A stretch of 64,000 nt of DNA from positions 56,406,407 through 56,470,406 of the forward strand of contig CM054115.1 of the NCBI GenBank assembly GCA_028673005.1. The letters run 5' to 3'. The notes beneath the pieces are model-generated. The model was not told where the DNA came from and made no database searches. It worked only from the letters and a program-made list of their open reading frames with translations. The DNA comes from Tanypteryx hageni (Eukaryota; Arthropoda; Insecta; Odonata; Petaluridae). Within the stretch, counting starts at the first letter, position 1; each line of letters starts with the position of its first letter. Of this stretch, positions 32,128 through 44,639 are shown one piece after another. The position numbers were made by a program, and so were the translations under genes.

Positions 32128-32958
32128 ATTTCTGGATTTACTAATCATTAATAACCAACAACAAATAGAGTTTGATATTTACAGGAAACCAACACACACT
32201 GACAATTATATTCCAAATAACTCCTTCCATCCCTTGAATCAAAAAACAGCTGTTTTCCAATTCTTAACACACCGATTGTGCAACATCCCCCTTAACAAAG
32301 ATAGATATGTTAAAGAACTCAAACATATAAAACAAACTGCAAAGAAACTTGGTTTCGATCCCAATTTAATCAATAAATTAATAAGGAAACACAATCTTAA
32401 AAAACGTTGTCCAACTCCACCACATCCAAACTTGACAACAATAAGGCCAACAAATATATAAACCTACCGTATTGTCCCATAGTAAACAAGGGCTTGAATA
32501 AAATTTTCAAACATAAGAATTGCACAATAACATACACGAACCCACATAGTTTGAAAAACTTACTGGATAGCACCAAGGACAGAACTGAGAATTTGAACAA
32601 GTCCGGAATTTATAAAATACAATGTTCACATTGCAATTTAATGTACATAGGACAAACCAGACGAAAACTAATAACACGATTTAAAGAACACTTAGCCCAT
32701 TACAAACACAATCGTTTTGAGAAATCAAGCGTAGCCACTCATATCCTCGAAACTGGACACAGTACACACATAGAGGACTTAACCTTGTTAACTTCAGCCA
32801 ACCATTCACTTAACTCTTTAGAAAATCTGCATATCTATAAAAACAGAAACAATCTCATGAACACAGATACTGATTTTAACAAAACTTTATATAAAATGAC
32901 CGAACTTGACGCACAAAATTCTTTTCGATCCTCAAATGTTTTTCGGTCTTCGTTATAA
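32128..32958 (+). pseudogene. PLE RT/GIY-YIG polyprotein fragment, frameshifted
   Basis: The first reading (about 32128-32461) covers the end of the RT (YRKPTHTDNY, FLTHRLCNIPLNKDRYVKEL). A frameshift near 32410-32440 is needed to continue into the second reading (to 32958). That reading has INLPYCPIVNKGL, SGIYKIQC (GIY), LMYIGQT (YIG), the Arg/Glu positions RFKEHLAHYKHNRFEKSSVA, and NSLENLHIYK. The residues expected for catalysis are visible, but the frame break and the missing RT core make it inactive. Protein similarity to the PLE at 9909 is clear yet low, so the two belong to different PLE lineages or ages. Confidence 0.82.
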
Positions 32959-33013
32959 ACTTTTCTTCTAACTTCGTCGCAATTGAACTCTGTTCACTGC
33001 CAAGGCAGGTTCT

Positions 33014-33052
33014 CCCCTGAAGATGCCCACTTAGTGGGCGAAATGCATAGGG
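33014..33052 (+). ncRNA. Hammerhead-ribozyme-like motif of PLE copy 2
   Basis: CCC, CTGAAGA (33017-33023), an extra T, stem II GCCCAC/TTA/GTGGGC (perfect, 33025-33039), GAA(A), the palindrome ATGCAT (33043-33048), A at the cleavage position, and GGG pairing with the first CCC. Stem II sequence differs from that at 10772-10786 while pairing is kept. Confidence 0.55.
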
Positions 33053-33259
33053 CTTACCCTACAATTTTTGGCTGAAGGAGTTTTATACAACTGTTCAACT
33101 TGGAGCCAAAGTGTTTACGAGCTACCATCTACAGTTTAAAGCAAGTTACTATATTGATAATGTTTGTGATAAATTCTTTTGATAGTTAAGCAATATCTAC
33201 GACGCGTGGCCGGTGCATTTATAGTGATTACTTGATATTAAATAAATCACAAAACATAT

Positions 33260-33880
33260 GCTTTGGTGTACCATCAGAAATAGGGAACAAAACAACAAAC
33301 ATGTGTTCCGGTAATTGTTAGACTAAATCATATAGATCTATGTTTTTGGTTATGAAAATGGTGTGAACTATATGATTATTTTGAGAGGGGCAATAAAAGT
33401 GGTTCAACTAATAACACACTGTGTAACATTTTTTGTCATAGGAACTATCGCATTGGGCCACTTCACCCAAAGTTCCCTAAATGTTTGCAGAAAGTACTGC
33501 AACGGGCCCCTAGTCTTAATTTGAAATCTTCAGAGACATCCCCTGCCATCTACCCAGTTCCTCAAAAACATCCTTTGGCAGTAAAATATCGTAAATAGAC
33601 ATACACATAGACCATGTGCACCCTGAAAATTTCAGCCTTCTATCTTTTATCATTTACTTGCTATTTTAATTTAAATGATTGCAAAAACGGTCAGACGGAC
33701 AGAAAAAGCAAAAACATAAGTGCGTTTGTAAAATTAAACGCGCTAAGAAAACACGCAATTACTTCTAATATAAAATTGAGCCTTGCCCATCCCCATTCAT
33801 GACGCCAAGTCCTCTTCTCGGAACCAGCATTTATCAGAATTCAAGCCCCTTAAAGGGAAATAACGTCATTAATCAATTAG
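33260..33880. other. Intergenic DNA, nothing recognised
   Basis: No supportable feature. A short open frame at 33614-33802 has no recognisable domain. Confidence 0.45.
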
Positions 33881-33889
33881 CAACACAGC

Positions 33890-36800
33890 CGCATTGTTGA
33901 AAAGTGAGAACGACAGTATACAAAAGACGGAAGATAAGAGAGTTGTCTGCGAGATTCGCAAAAAGTATATCGGGAGGGGCTTTTGGGAGGTGCAGACAAA
34001 ATGGGAAGGAGAGAGAGTGAGACGGAGAGGGAAGGGATGGATGGGTTATGTGAGGGAGAAGAGAGAGGAGGGAAGGTGTCCAAAAAATATAGATAGTGAG
34101 AAAGAATTTATGAGAAGAATAGGAAAGACAGGAGGGGAGAGATTGAGAGAAGGGGGAATAGAAGGTTTAGGGGGAGGGGTTGGAGAAATGTTCCAAGGCA
34201 CTGAGAGAGATAGAGACAGGGGAGGGGATGAAAGGACGAAGAAATGGAAAGAGGGTGGAGTGGGATAGGAGGCGTGCCCCAAGAGAGAAGGTGAAGCTGC
34301 AGAAGACAGAGTTCTCCACGGTGCGGTAAGATAAAGAAGGGAAGGGATAGAGAGAGGTCATTCAGATAGAAAGGGAAGGAGGAGAAAAGAGAGGGAGAAA
34401 GGTTTGGAAGATAGAATAGAAACGGAGCCGAGGATTGAGGAAGGGGCAATTTAACAGGCAGACAAATATACCCGTTTTATCCTCGCTTCAAAGGAAAGAT
34501 AGACAATGGCTAGATATCTCTCGATCCAAATCTAAATTCTGCCGTTTGGCACGGTTTTTGTATGCGCTAACATCTTCATAGTTTCCAAAAAAAGCACATG
34601 AGCCTAAAGTTGGTGACAATATTGGACTTTTCCAGATTTAAGATTTAGAAACAGGATAGAAAAAAAGCGAAAAGGAAATGAAATCGTAGTTGATGATGAT
34701 AGAAAGAGATGTACAAAAAGGAAGACGGACCGGATGAGATGGGGAGAAGTGATTGAAGAGGGAAAAGGAAAGACGGAAGGGATTGATGGAGGGAGAGATG
34801 TCACCGAGGGCGTGGAAGTAGGACAAGACGAGGCAAGGGATAGAATGACAGGGGGTGTAACAAGCGATAACAAATTGTGAAATGAAGTGAGAAAATGAAA
34901 AAGATGGAGAGGAAGAAGAGAGGAAGGACATGAGAGATAAGGAGAGAGATCAAGAGAGAATTACATAGAGACTGAGGAAGAGATAGGGATAGGAAAGGAG
35001 AGGGGAGAGTGAGGGAGGAAAAGAGAGGGAGTGGGTGAGATGGAGAGAGGGGAAGACAAAGACAGGGAGGGAGATAGATAAAGTGAAGAGGCGGGGAAGA
35101 CGGGAGAAAGAGGGTTAAAAAGAGAGGGAGAGAAAGGTGAAGAGGAGAAATGGAGAAAGGAGAGTGATAAAGAGATAGGAAGAGAGAGGGAAAGAGGGAA
35201 GTAGAGAAGAGAGAAAGAGGAAGAGAGAAAGAGGAAGAGAGAGGAGGTAAGAGGAAGAGAGAGGAGGTAAGAGGAAGAGAGAGGAGGTAAGAGGAAGAGA
35301 GAGGAGGTAAGAGGAAGAGAGAGGAGGTAAGAGGAAGAGGGAGGAGAGTAAGAGGGGAGAAAAAAGGAGAGAAATTATGAGAGGGGAGGAATCTGTATAA
35401 GGTAGTGTGAGTGGCGCAGCGGCCATTGAATGGGAAAAGATGTAAGAAAGGGGTGGGTAGAAAGGGAGGGAGGAACCGAAAGGTAGATTTATAGGGAGAG
35501 AGAAAGTGAATGAGATTTGTAACATCTTAAGGAATGCGAGACAGCCTGAATGAATGAACTCCTGCAGATCGATGAATACGCAAGGTGAGGGAGTGAGATG
35601 GAAAAGAAGAAAAAAGCTGCAGTAGTAACAACGGAGGAGACGGAGAGGGGTAACAAAGATTAAAGAGTATAGGGACTGTGCGAGCGAGAGGGAGATAAAG
35701 GCAGAAGAGGAGAGGCAAAGATGCCGCAGATAAAGATTAAAATTTATAAATCGGAAGAGAAGTGCCGCTTTCTTTGCAAGAGGGGAATAGGGATAAAGGA
35801 ATGGGCGCAGAGAAGAAGATTCCTGATAAAGTAATGGAAAAAATAAAAAAGATTGGGACAAAAAATTTAAACCGAAGGAATATACTAAAAAAGCTAGTAT
35901 TATTCATTTAAACCTTTAAAAACGAGCTGTGCTAAATTATTAATCGGCAATTGTATTTCCTTGCCCCTTTGTGATTGTTTTATGCAAAAGGCGTGCATTC
36001 ATTTTATCGAGGTATGTGACGAACTTTAATTAATTTCACGCGGTGGTATTATCACAGTTTCAATACGAGTTAGTCTAATATATTCCCACTATTAACCCAT
36101 TTATTCCCGCGGTTGTTTCTCTGATAACACATATCCACCTTGCTAAGCACAAATGCCAAGGAATACAATATTTTGAAGGAATTTCAAATTGGTATAAATA
36201 AGTATGAGACGACGAACGAACAATGCAGGCAAAAAGACGCGTGAGAAAATATCAAAAGAAGGGAAAACAAAAAGATTACAAGAAAATCAAGCGATCATAA
36301 GAGATAACGTGAGGAAGGAAAGGAAAATAACCTCTTTCATAAAGAACTGCATGGAAGGAGCGTTTGAAGTGGAAGACAAATAGGCGTGAAAAGAACAAGT
36401 TGGAGAAAGTTGGAGAAAGAGAGCGGAGGGTCGGGATATTGGAGTTAAGGTTAAGGCAGTTGAAGAAAGGCGGCGAAGCGAAGATGGGCAAAAGAGGGAG
36501 AGATGGGGAGGAAAGAGGGTTTATAAGAGGTGGGCGAAGGTTTAAGGGCAGAATGGATTCGAATAGGGAGAGAATGATCGAGAGCGTGAGAGCTAAATTT
36601 GGATATCGGAAGAATTAGGGAGGAAGGTGCAAGAAAGGAGGGTAACGGACCAGTAAGAGGCTAGAGGAAGCGAAAATGTGAGGGAAAGGAAATTGGAAAG
36701 GAATGAAAGCGTTAGGTGAGGCACTAAAGTAGGGACAAATCACCAACGGACGGAGATAGAGATAGAAAAAAAGCTTGGTATTGGAAGAGAAACGGAAGAG

Positions 36801-37560
36801 AGTGGAAGAAAGGAGCTACCCTGATGGAGAGAAAAGATAGGGGATAGAGAAAATTTTTATGGGGTTGGAAGAGGAAAGGAAAAACTGACGCAGGGCAAAA
36901 ATGGGGAAAAGAGGCGAAATTGGAAAATCAGAGGGAGACAGAAGAGAAAAAGTGAGAAAGGAAAATAGAAGAGGAAAGAGGTTGGAAAAAGATATTGTAA
37001 GGAAGATGGAAAGGCTTGAATAAAGAAATCAATTAAAAAGAGAGGACAAATGAGAAAAAGGAAGAAATATAGGCAAGGAATTGAATAAAAGAAAAATACA
37101 AGAAAAAATAGAGAAGAGGAAAGTGATGGAAACTAGGAAGGAAGAATCGAAGAGAAAGAAAGGAGAAATGAAAAAGAGAATAAAAAACTATGAACGAAAG
37201 AGAGAAAAAGATATAGAAAGAGTCGAAGGAAAAGAGGAAGGAGAGACAGGAAAACAAGAGAATAAAGAAATAGAAAAAAAAACATAATGCATGGATACTG
37301 CAGGAGAGATACAACGACAAAGTCTGAGCCGGAAGATATTGCGGAGGGAAGAGAGAGATGTGAGAGAAAGGGAGAGAGAGAGGGGTTAAATCGAAGATAT
37401 AGCGACAGAGTGGAATGAAGGATGAGAGGAAAAATACCGGGATAGAACGAGAAAGGCAAAGAGTGAAGGCTAGGGAGAAACGGATAATATGAGAGTAGAG
37501 GAAGAGAGGAGATGCAAGAGCAATACGAGTCAGAGTTGCGGCTAGAGAAGCAGAGGGCCG
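33890..37560. repeat. Polypurine (GA-rich) block, ~3.7 kb
   Basis: The plus strand is overwhelmingly A/G with frequent GAGA, GGAGAAAG and AGAGGGA words, broken mainly at 34450-34620 and 35870-36250. Long minus-strand frames (for example 35861-35115, 248 codons) are Ser/Leu/Pro/Phe-rich low-complexity readings of the polypyrimidine strand and not genes. Such tracts can form triplex (H-DNA) structures; here that is inference. Confidence 0.85.
35231..35330 (+). repeat. 20-bp minisatellite, 5 perfect units
   Basis: GAGGAAGAGAGAGGAGGTAA is repeated five times without change, followed by a degenerate unit. It lies inside the polypurine block. Confidence 0.95.
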
Positions 37561-38115
37561 CCCCCGTCGCCAATGACCCCCCCCCCCCCAAATTCGAGCG
37601 CCCCCTAGGGGCTAAAAGGGGGAAGGGGTAGTGTAAGAGTCGGAGGGTGGAGAGAGAGAGGAGAGAGACTGGCGCCCAACCATCTCCTCCCCACTCCTCT
37701 CTCTCTCCTTTCTCTCGCTCTCTCTCCTCCCTCCCCACCACCTCTCTTCCCAAGATTCCCTTCCCCTACGGTAGAGACGCAGTGTCCCCGAGGCAAGCGA
37801 TGCCTCCGCGAGTGGAGCGGCATTGCCAACACTGCCACCCACATTAGGGCTGAGAGGAAGCGCGGCGGCGGAAGGGAAACGCGTGGTCGTGCCGCCTCTG
37901 CGGTCCACGTCCACACTGGTCCACACACAGTGAACGAGAGCATCTCCATGGCGACACATGGTCGAGGTTTTTCAAACGTTTACCGCGACGGGAAGGTGGA
38001 GGATGTGTTGGGCGGGTTGCGTCTCAGTGACTTTACCACCTCCAAAAAATCCCTTTTATAATCCCTGGCCCTACTTCCCTCACGTGCTTCGCTCCTGCCC
38101 TTAAACCGTGCCTGA
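37560..38115. promoter_or_regulatory. GC-rich, CpG-containing island with minus-strand TATA/Inr candidate
   Basis: Composition changes abruptly from polypurine to GC-rich with many CpGs (37560-38000). On the minus strand, TATAAAAG (38060-38053) in a GGATTATAAAAGGG context is followed about 32 bp downstream by TCACTG (38030-38025), a near-match to the arthropod initiator. The first minus-strand ATGs are at 37959 and 37949; the latter opens a 114-codon frame that dissolves into the CT-rich tract. The spacing fits a core promoter, but no recognisable coding sequence follows, so this is a candidate only. Confidence 0.35.
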
Positions 38116-38383
38116 TTTAGGTGTGACAAGTGATTGTTTTATTTCGTTGCATATATATTTTTTGTTGAGTTTGCCGCACCGTTAAGGCCGAAATATATTC
38201 GGGGGAAGTGCCGCATCAAAAGAAGCGTATATATATTTTTTTCGTGAGTGTTTTTTCCCAAGAAGAAATCTCGTCTTCCCTTTTTATATTCTTCTTTTAT
38301 CCCTCCGGGGACGGAGGAGAAGGGAGGCAAAAAAAGGAGGAGCCGGCGGTGTTTCTGTCATATTTTGAGTGTCTGGAAGAGCG

Positions 38384-38390
38384 TATAAAA
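38384..38390 (+). promoter_or_regulatory. TATA-like site, plus strand
   Basis: TATAAAA in a GC-rich context (GAGCGTATAAAACACGGC). A donor-like AAAG|GTGAAT occurs near 38450, which could end a short non-coding first exon. No initiator consensus at the expected distance. Confidence 0.25.
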
Positions 38391-38649
38391 CACGGCTTCG
38401 AGACGGAGATTAGCGTCGGCTCCATCTGTCTTCGAGTGGGAGAGCGATAAAGGTGAATTGTGTTTATCTTTTTTGTCCCTCTCTTCCTTGTGCTCCTTAT
38501 TTTAAATTTAGGGTTCGTTTTTTGGAAGCTTGTGTTTTATTTTGCATACGCACCGGCGTAGCTTTGATGTGTTCTCAGGGCTTACTTTTCTCCGAGGGTG
38601 ATTATTTTTTGGCAGAAATTCGCCGCTCCGAAGAACGAGTGTTGGCTTA

Positions 38650-40060
38650 ATTGATTTGCGAATTTCTTTGGAGATCGTTAAAATGTCTGCCGCAAGAGCT
38701 GTTTCCGGACCACATGCTTGACTTCTAAGTTATTGCCACGGATATCTTCTAAACTTTTTCTTTATGATTCACTTCTGCCGCTGAAATATGATTAATTTGG
38801 TGTAGGGTTGATCAAAAATAAATAAGTGTCGGTAAAAACTTATAAAAATGCCAATATTCAATTTTAGTTCTTATTTCATGTGACTAAAATAAGTGTATCA
38901 ATCGCATGGAGTTTACGCCGCCAAAATCTTCAGAGTTAATTATGTGTTTTGAAATAACTATTGTAAAATTTCTGACGTAAGTAAATGGAATGATTAAAAT
39001 TACGTAAAATAGCAAGGAAAATGTTCATAAATTGTCTAAATTTACATTAACAGAATTACTTTCAATCAATAATTTAATGCTTATGAGGAATTTAAGCCTA
39101 TGAATACTTTCCCAATTGTGAAGCTCAATTTAAACTTTTGAGCGAAGTTCCGAAAAAAGAAAAGAAAATAAAATGTATAAAATCCACATTACTGTTTTGC
39201 AATTCGCAACATCGCGAGTTTATTATGTGCAAAATCCTAATACATTTTATGGGAACATTATAAAAAATCTATTTTACTCATTCCAGCTAATTTTGTACGC
39301 ACATATTTTTATGAAGTAACTATACTAGAACCAAAACGTATCAGAATTTATACCTCAACTTCCTTTCCTCAATTGTCTCTCAAAGTTGCCGTCAATGCCA
39401 AACATTATTGAGCCACACATCCTCTGCATCTACTACCTTGAAATTCCCGCAGTAAGCGCAGTGGCATCCAGGTTAATAATCCGCCTGCCGGACATCCTCG
39501 TGACGGAAGCTTTGCAAGTGAAATAATTATTACTTTCCAAAACCTGACCGACACAATACGAGCAGACAAAATTTTAGGTTATCCATACAGCAATCGAATA
39601 AAATAATTTAGACAACATTTTTTACTGTCGATCAAACATTTTACTGGGCATAAACAATGCTCTAAAATATAAAGAAATAAAGGAAGTATAATATAATACG
39701 TTCCGATTAAAAAGTTAGATCCGTCAAATGAAAATATATTCATTCAAAAAAGAATTAAACGAAAAATTATTCTAAATGATAAAAAGTTTTCATCGTTTTT
39801 GCTATAATTTCGGGTAAAAACGAATTTGGAAATGTGCAAGATTAAAAAGAATGAGACAAACATTACCCCAACATGAAAAATTGTTAAGATACATCAAACG
39901 AACGGACCGACCGCGGATCTTGAACAAGATAGACCGGATCGGACATGGCGTTAAACAAAGGAGAATCGAATTACGGTTCTTATCGCTTGAGAAGAGGATA
40001 GGAAGTGTAGAAATAAAAGACGATCCTCTTGAGAGCGACCGCTTTCATAAAATCTCACCT
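38650..40060. other. AT-rich DNA, nothing recognised
   Basis: No domain-bearing frames, terminal repeats or tandem structure. Confidence 0.45.
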
Positions 40061-40560
40061 TAGACGAGAGAGAGAGTGCGCATCCTCTCTCTCCCCACCT
40101 ACCGTCCTCTCCCCCCACGCGCAATTCCTCTCCTCCTCCTCACGCTGTATCGTTTCGAGCCTATCACGCGACACTACCAAGGTGGCTACCTCCCCCTCCC
40201 TCTATAAAACCGGGCAGCCGTGAGCGTACGTGTGTGTGCGAGTACGGCCACGTGTGTCGCAGCTAAGGCATCCGAGGAGATTATTTCTGTCACGCGAACT
40301 GTGCGACACGTTCACGAAAGGATGGAGAGCGGCCTTTTCAAGTAGGCGTGATATATATGCCCTCCTCGGCGTCTTTTCCGGTGTTTGAGTTTCGAGACAT
40401 CCAACACGAGCGGGTGGATGACGTCGAGTTTTGCGGCTCTCTTTTCGAAACGAAAGGGTTGTGGTGAGTAGGGAAGGGAAAGTAAATAACCCTCGCGGTA
40501 CGAAGAAGCTGGAAATTTGCACCTCGAGACATTTTTATCCTATGTACCGGTCTTAAAGTG
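40060..40560 (+). promoter_or_regulatory. GC-rich island with TATA box and donor-like site
   Basis: A CpG-rich interval within AT-rich DNA. CT-rich sequence leads to TATAAAA at 40203-40209 (context CCCTCTATAAAACCGGGC). A GC-rich transcribed-looking region follows, and a strong donor-like GTG|GTGAGT at 40464-40469. This layout suits a non-coding first exon of a host gene (about 40235-40463) with its coding exons outside or far downstream. No protein evidence. Confidence 0.35.
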
Positions 40561-41260
40561 ATTTTTTTCACGTGCGCGCGTGCTGTTTGTCAGAATTACA
40601 TTGTTTTTGACAAGCCGTAAAACACCGGACACGAAACTAATTTTAAAAAGAGGTTCTACATGTGATTCACAAATAGAGTTAGATGACAAGGTTTTCACAT
40701 TTGATGACCCTTATTACACAAACATATTTCACATACGTAAAAAATTAAGCCGTCAACGATGAAACTTAGCACACCTACAGATTAATAAAAATAAGAGATT
40801 ACTTTGTTCTAAAACTGACAAGATACAGTATACGAGGAATAGAACATAACCGCAATGACATTATTAATTGTTATATTTAGAAGATTATTTCATTATTAAT
40901 ACATGAAAACGAATTAGACATTAGAGGATGAAAAAGCATTTCTTTAACGATGTTATGCAACAGAACTAATATCGTGACATAAATGAATTGACGATTTAAA
41001 AAAAATTCCAGCCATGAATCAGTTTCGAAGAAATTGAATGATAACCAATTTCAATCTAGTTTAAATCAATATTTCTAAAATATTTCCAAAGAAAAAAAAA
41101 CATTTCTCAGAAAACAAAGTATAAATAACATGAAACGGATAATATTGACCGAATGTCGTTATTTAATCTATGAGATTGCGATAATGCTGCTACCACAAAT
41201 GAAGGTCTTATGACAAAACCTCTAATGGATATTTTTATGGAGAAAGAAACAAAAGCACTT
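40560..41260. other. AT-rich DNA, nothing recognised
   Basis: Would be intronic if the promoter candidate at 40203 is real. No other signal. Confidence 0.4.
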
Positions 41261-41263
41261 TCG

Positions 41264-41264
41264 C

Positions 41265-41319
<55 letters not shown>

Positions 41320-41346
41320 AATATATATATATATACATATACATGT
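41264..41346. repeat. (TA)n microsatellite with AAATA interruptions
   Basis: A TA run of about 80 bp with periodic 'aaatatat' interruptions. Confidence 0.9.
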
Positions 41347-41459
41347 CATTAATCGAGAAAACTGAATTTATAAACTAAAACGCGATTAGAAAACTAAGCA
41401 TACAAAGAAGCTGTAAGGTGAAATAAAAAACTATTCCTGCTAAGTCTGCACAAATAAAA

Positions 41460-41479
41460 TAAATAAATATATATATATG

Positions 41480-41519
<40 letters not shown>

Positions 41520-41530
41520 TATAGATATTG
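41460..41530. repeat. (TA)n/(GATA)n microsatellite
   Basis: TATA runs ending in 'gatatagatatt'. The Tyr/Ile-rich minus frames are artefacts. Confidence 0.9.
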
Positions 41531-41559
41531 ATGCATGATTGAAATATAATTTAAATTTA

Positions 41560-41910
41560 AAATTAGTGGCGCTGGGATTGCTGTCAATATTAATTAACAA
41601 AAAAATTTGTTTACAAAACATAACGCTGGATGGCATTGAGATCATTTTGATCGCAATTAAAATTACCCCTGGCAGCATAGGTATCGCTATCATCAATTAG
41701 AGAATTTCATCATAATAACGAAAGCAAAGGTATCATTTAGCGACGCACTTAGCAAATTCAGACGAATAGTCGAAATATTTCCTAAACAATCCGTTTTATG
41801 AAAAAATGTTTCAAACAGAACTTGCAGAAAATTACATTGTATACAACTTTAATAATAACAAATATTTACAATAATGAAACTCTAAAAGAGGTGTTAAGAA
41901 AAAAACGAAA
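41560..41910 (+). repeat. Dispersed repeat family Q, copy 1
   Basis: Aligns through about 330 bp with 51490-51835 in the same orientation: 'atcgctatcatcaatta', 'cgaaagcaaaggtatca.tta', 'gcgacgcacttagcaa', 'cctaaacaatccgtt', 'attgtatacaactttaataa'. About four fifths identical by eye. No homologous coding frame in both copies. Confidence 0.7.
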
Positions 41911-41914
41911 AAAT

Positions 41915-42280
41915 GAATGACATGAGTAAACCTCCACTTACGGTTTATCAGTTTCTGCCCAAGCCTTTTCAGATCTTGAATATAACACTCTTAAATATAA
42001 AGTTTTGTGCTGATCAAATTACCTTCTGAGCTAGAGCACTCACAAAATTCCTAGCACATACACACAGATAGAATCGAAAAAATAATGAAAATATAATCAA
42101 ACGATATAAAAATCACAAAAATCCCTCTTCGAAACTTTAAAAAACACATTAAAAACTATTTTTTAAATGCCAACTTCTCTGCCAGCTTAATGGACTTCCG
42201 TACGATTCTAAGCGCATCGAGAAAAAACCTCGTCCCACTTATCTTCCTAAAAAGGCATCAGGTAAGAAAGCATCTTGTTA
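41915..42280. other. AT-rich DNA, nothing recognised
   Basis: No feature supported. Confidence 0.4.
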
Positions 42281-42284
42281 GTTT

Positions 42285-42620
42285 AACCTCCTTTAGATGG
42301 AAGATGACTCTTTCTGCACCGGAAGGGCAGAGGGGAAGGAATTAGATGAAAGCGTAGGATAGTGCACAGCAAAAGGGGGTTAGCCGATGGAGAATCAATG
42401 AGACTGCAGATGTGTATAGAGTGCGGGGGTTGAAAAGGGGTGGCGAGAGAAGGGAGGCGGGCGGAGAGAGACAAGAGAGGGGGATGGAGAGGGAGTCGAA
42501 GAGATACTAGTTTGCGAAGAGATTGCTGGCGATATGAGGGGCAGAGATGAGGTAGTCGTAGACCCCGATGAGATGAAAGATACGGGGAAAAATATCCTAA
42601 GAAAAGGCATTAATTGCGGA
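42285..42620. other. Purine-rich segment
   Basis: GA-rich plus strand; the minus-strand Ser/Pro-rich frames are low-complexity shadows. Confidence 0.55.
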
Positions 42621-42802
42621 AAATAACGGGGAGGTCGATAAATCCTTTTAAAAGTCATCGTATTTTGACACATTTCTTCCCAATAAGGCGAATTTTTGTT
42701 TTTTAAACTAGATGATGTAGTTTCGCCGAAGTTCTATTTTTTTCCGCATGCTACCTTGTTTCGAAAATGCAAGTGAGCGTATTCTGGGTAGATGATCCAG
42801 TT

Positions 42803-43137
42803 CAGTGGAGCCCAACCTTTTTACATGCCGGACGGCATTCGTAGTTGTGAATGCTTCGGAGGGCCGCATTGGAAGTCACGAGAGCTTCGGCGAGCCGGAT
42901 GAGAGTTTACATTAGAAATTACCAAAGGATTCTGTGCTCTCATATTAGCAAAAAACAAGTCTGAATAAATTACTAGTGCTAAAGCTCCACTAGAAAAGGT
43001 TTGGAGAAGATAATTATACTAAAAAATTATGAAATTGCCTATATCAAATTTTACCGATCACCTTTTCATCATAGCTTCACGAGCCGCATAGAATGCTCTC
43101 GGGGGCCGCATTTGGCCCCAGGGGTTGGGGACCTCTG
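42803..43137. mobile_element. hAT-type MITE, 335 bp
   Basis: Left end CAGTGGAGCCCAACCTTTTT; right end, reversed, CAGAGGTCCCCAACCCCTGG. 8-bp duplications ATCCAGTT (42795-42802) and ATCTAGTT (43138-43145) differ at one position. GGGCCGC and TTGGCCCC near the ends match the other hAT MITEs of this window. Non-coding. Confidence 0.83.
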
Positions 43138-43149
43138 ATCTAGTTCATC

Positions 43150-44530
43150 CAGAATCTGCGAAAATGCATTGAGAGATATGTTAATTTCAGGAAATAAGCA
43201 AGACATGTGAAAGGCATATTTAAAAAGGAAAGCCGACGATATCTTGAATATCCTGCAAAATAACGTCTGATAGGACTTCATATTTTCATGAAAACCGATT
43301 CTAAACAACGCACTCCTTTCACAAATGTATTTTTGAAATTCTCCAATTTTTTGTTCCCTGGTGGCAAATTTTGGAAAATCTTCTTTACAACATTAAATGA
43401 AGGTATGTTAAAGATAAAATTCTTATTTATTTATAAACAACGAGATATTTTTGATTAAAACTATCTTCTAAAACAAATTAAGCAAGATCAAACATAGAGA
43501 TCCGAGACTAATGATCCGACTTTCATATCCCGTGTCATTAAAATTAACCCCGCTGGTAATGAATGTTTGGTGAGCATTTTATTATAAGTAAAATCGTAAA
43601 ACGTGAAATCACTGCCATTTACGGGCGGAAGAAATCAATAATCTATCTATTTCACTAATAGAATCTCGGTTTTTTATCTCCCTCTATATCTCCGTATTTT
43701 ATATTGGAATTGCTTACGAGAAAATATGCAGCAGCATAATTCTCATTTGCATTTTAAAATTACTTATAATCGTCGCACGAATATGGTACTTAAACCAAAC
43801 AACGCCTTAAAAATTGAAATTTCATTTTCCTACCGTCGATTTTGAAATACGCATCGAATCGGACCATATCCTTGTTTTGAACAAGAGGTTTTGCATTATT
43901 TGGTTAAAAATCTTCCGTAGTCAAAGGGAATCGCATTGTTGCTACTTCAACAAATTTAGGACAACGCTTAGAGGTTCCCCACCTCTCCACCCCCTGGCAC
44001 TGTCAGTCTCCCTACCGTCAATTTTTTTAACTACATACATGCAATAATAAGACCGGGAATTTAATTTAAATAACAAATAATATATTCCTTCCCGTCATAT
44101 GGACGCACCAGTATATTTATAAATGAATGAAGTTTTGCATGAAATGGACAAATATTTTCAACGTTTTGAGGCATTTTTAATTTTTCGTTTCCTTTTGAGT
44201 ATGAAATTTTGAATCGGTATATAGGGAATCATTTGATTTCTACAGCCGACTTATTTACATCCCTCCACACTTGATAAGTGATTAAAATAAAAAGAGCGAT
44301 TATGCGAGATGACCTAAGTAGGAAGAAATTTATAAAATAAGAAAAAGCTAGCATGAATGCTATCAATTACAAGTCGTATTCTATGTAGAGTTACAAATCA
44401 CAATATGCGAAGTATCGCAATAAAATAGAGCAAGAATATTCAATAAGCTATTTCCATGGAAATTAAATTAAAAATCACACTTCCCCTCAGAAAAGTTAGG
44501 TGCCATCTTCATTCGGTCTTTTATCAAGCA
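43150..44530. other. AT-rich DNA, nothing recognised
   Basis: No supportable coding or repeat signal. Confidence 0.45.
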
Positions 44531-44534
44531 ATTC

Positions 44535-44573
<39 letters not shown>
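44535..44573. repeat. (TA)n microsatellite
   Basis: A short pure TA run. Confidence 0.9.
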
Positions 44574-44639
44574 GATTTCTTAATGTCGTATTTTGCAGAC
44601 GTATAGGATAAAATAAAGTTTACATTTAAGCGTTTTCCC

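Larger units (their letters stand above)
32125..33130 (+). mobile_element. Second Penelope-like element, 5'-truncated
   Basis: It starts inside the reverse transcriptase C-terminal region (IEFDIYRKPTHTDNYI, the conserved 'YRKPTHTD' block of PLEs). It continues through the endonuclease, and carries a hammerhead-like motif in the 3' region (33014-33052). The precise 3' end is not defined; the terminal sequence differs from the PLE at 9222, so it is another family. No target duplication found. Confidence 0.8.

Noticed and set aside
35115..35861. 248-codon minus-strand open frame
   Set aside because: It is Ser/Leu/Pro/Phe low-complexity sequence from the polypyrimidine strand of a GA-rich block with a perfect 20-bp minisatellite inside. 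No domains.
37133..37753. 206-codon minus-strand open frame entering the GC-rich island
   Set aside because: It runs almost wholly through purine-biased sequence; composition and repeats explain the lack of stops.
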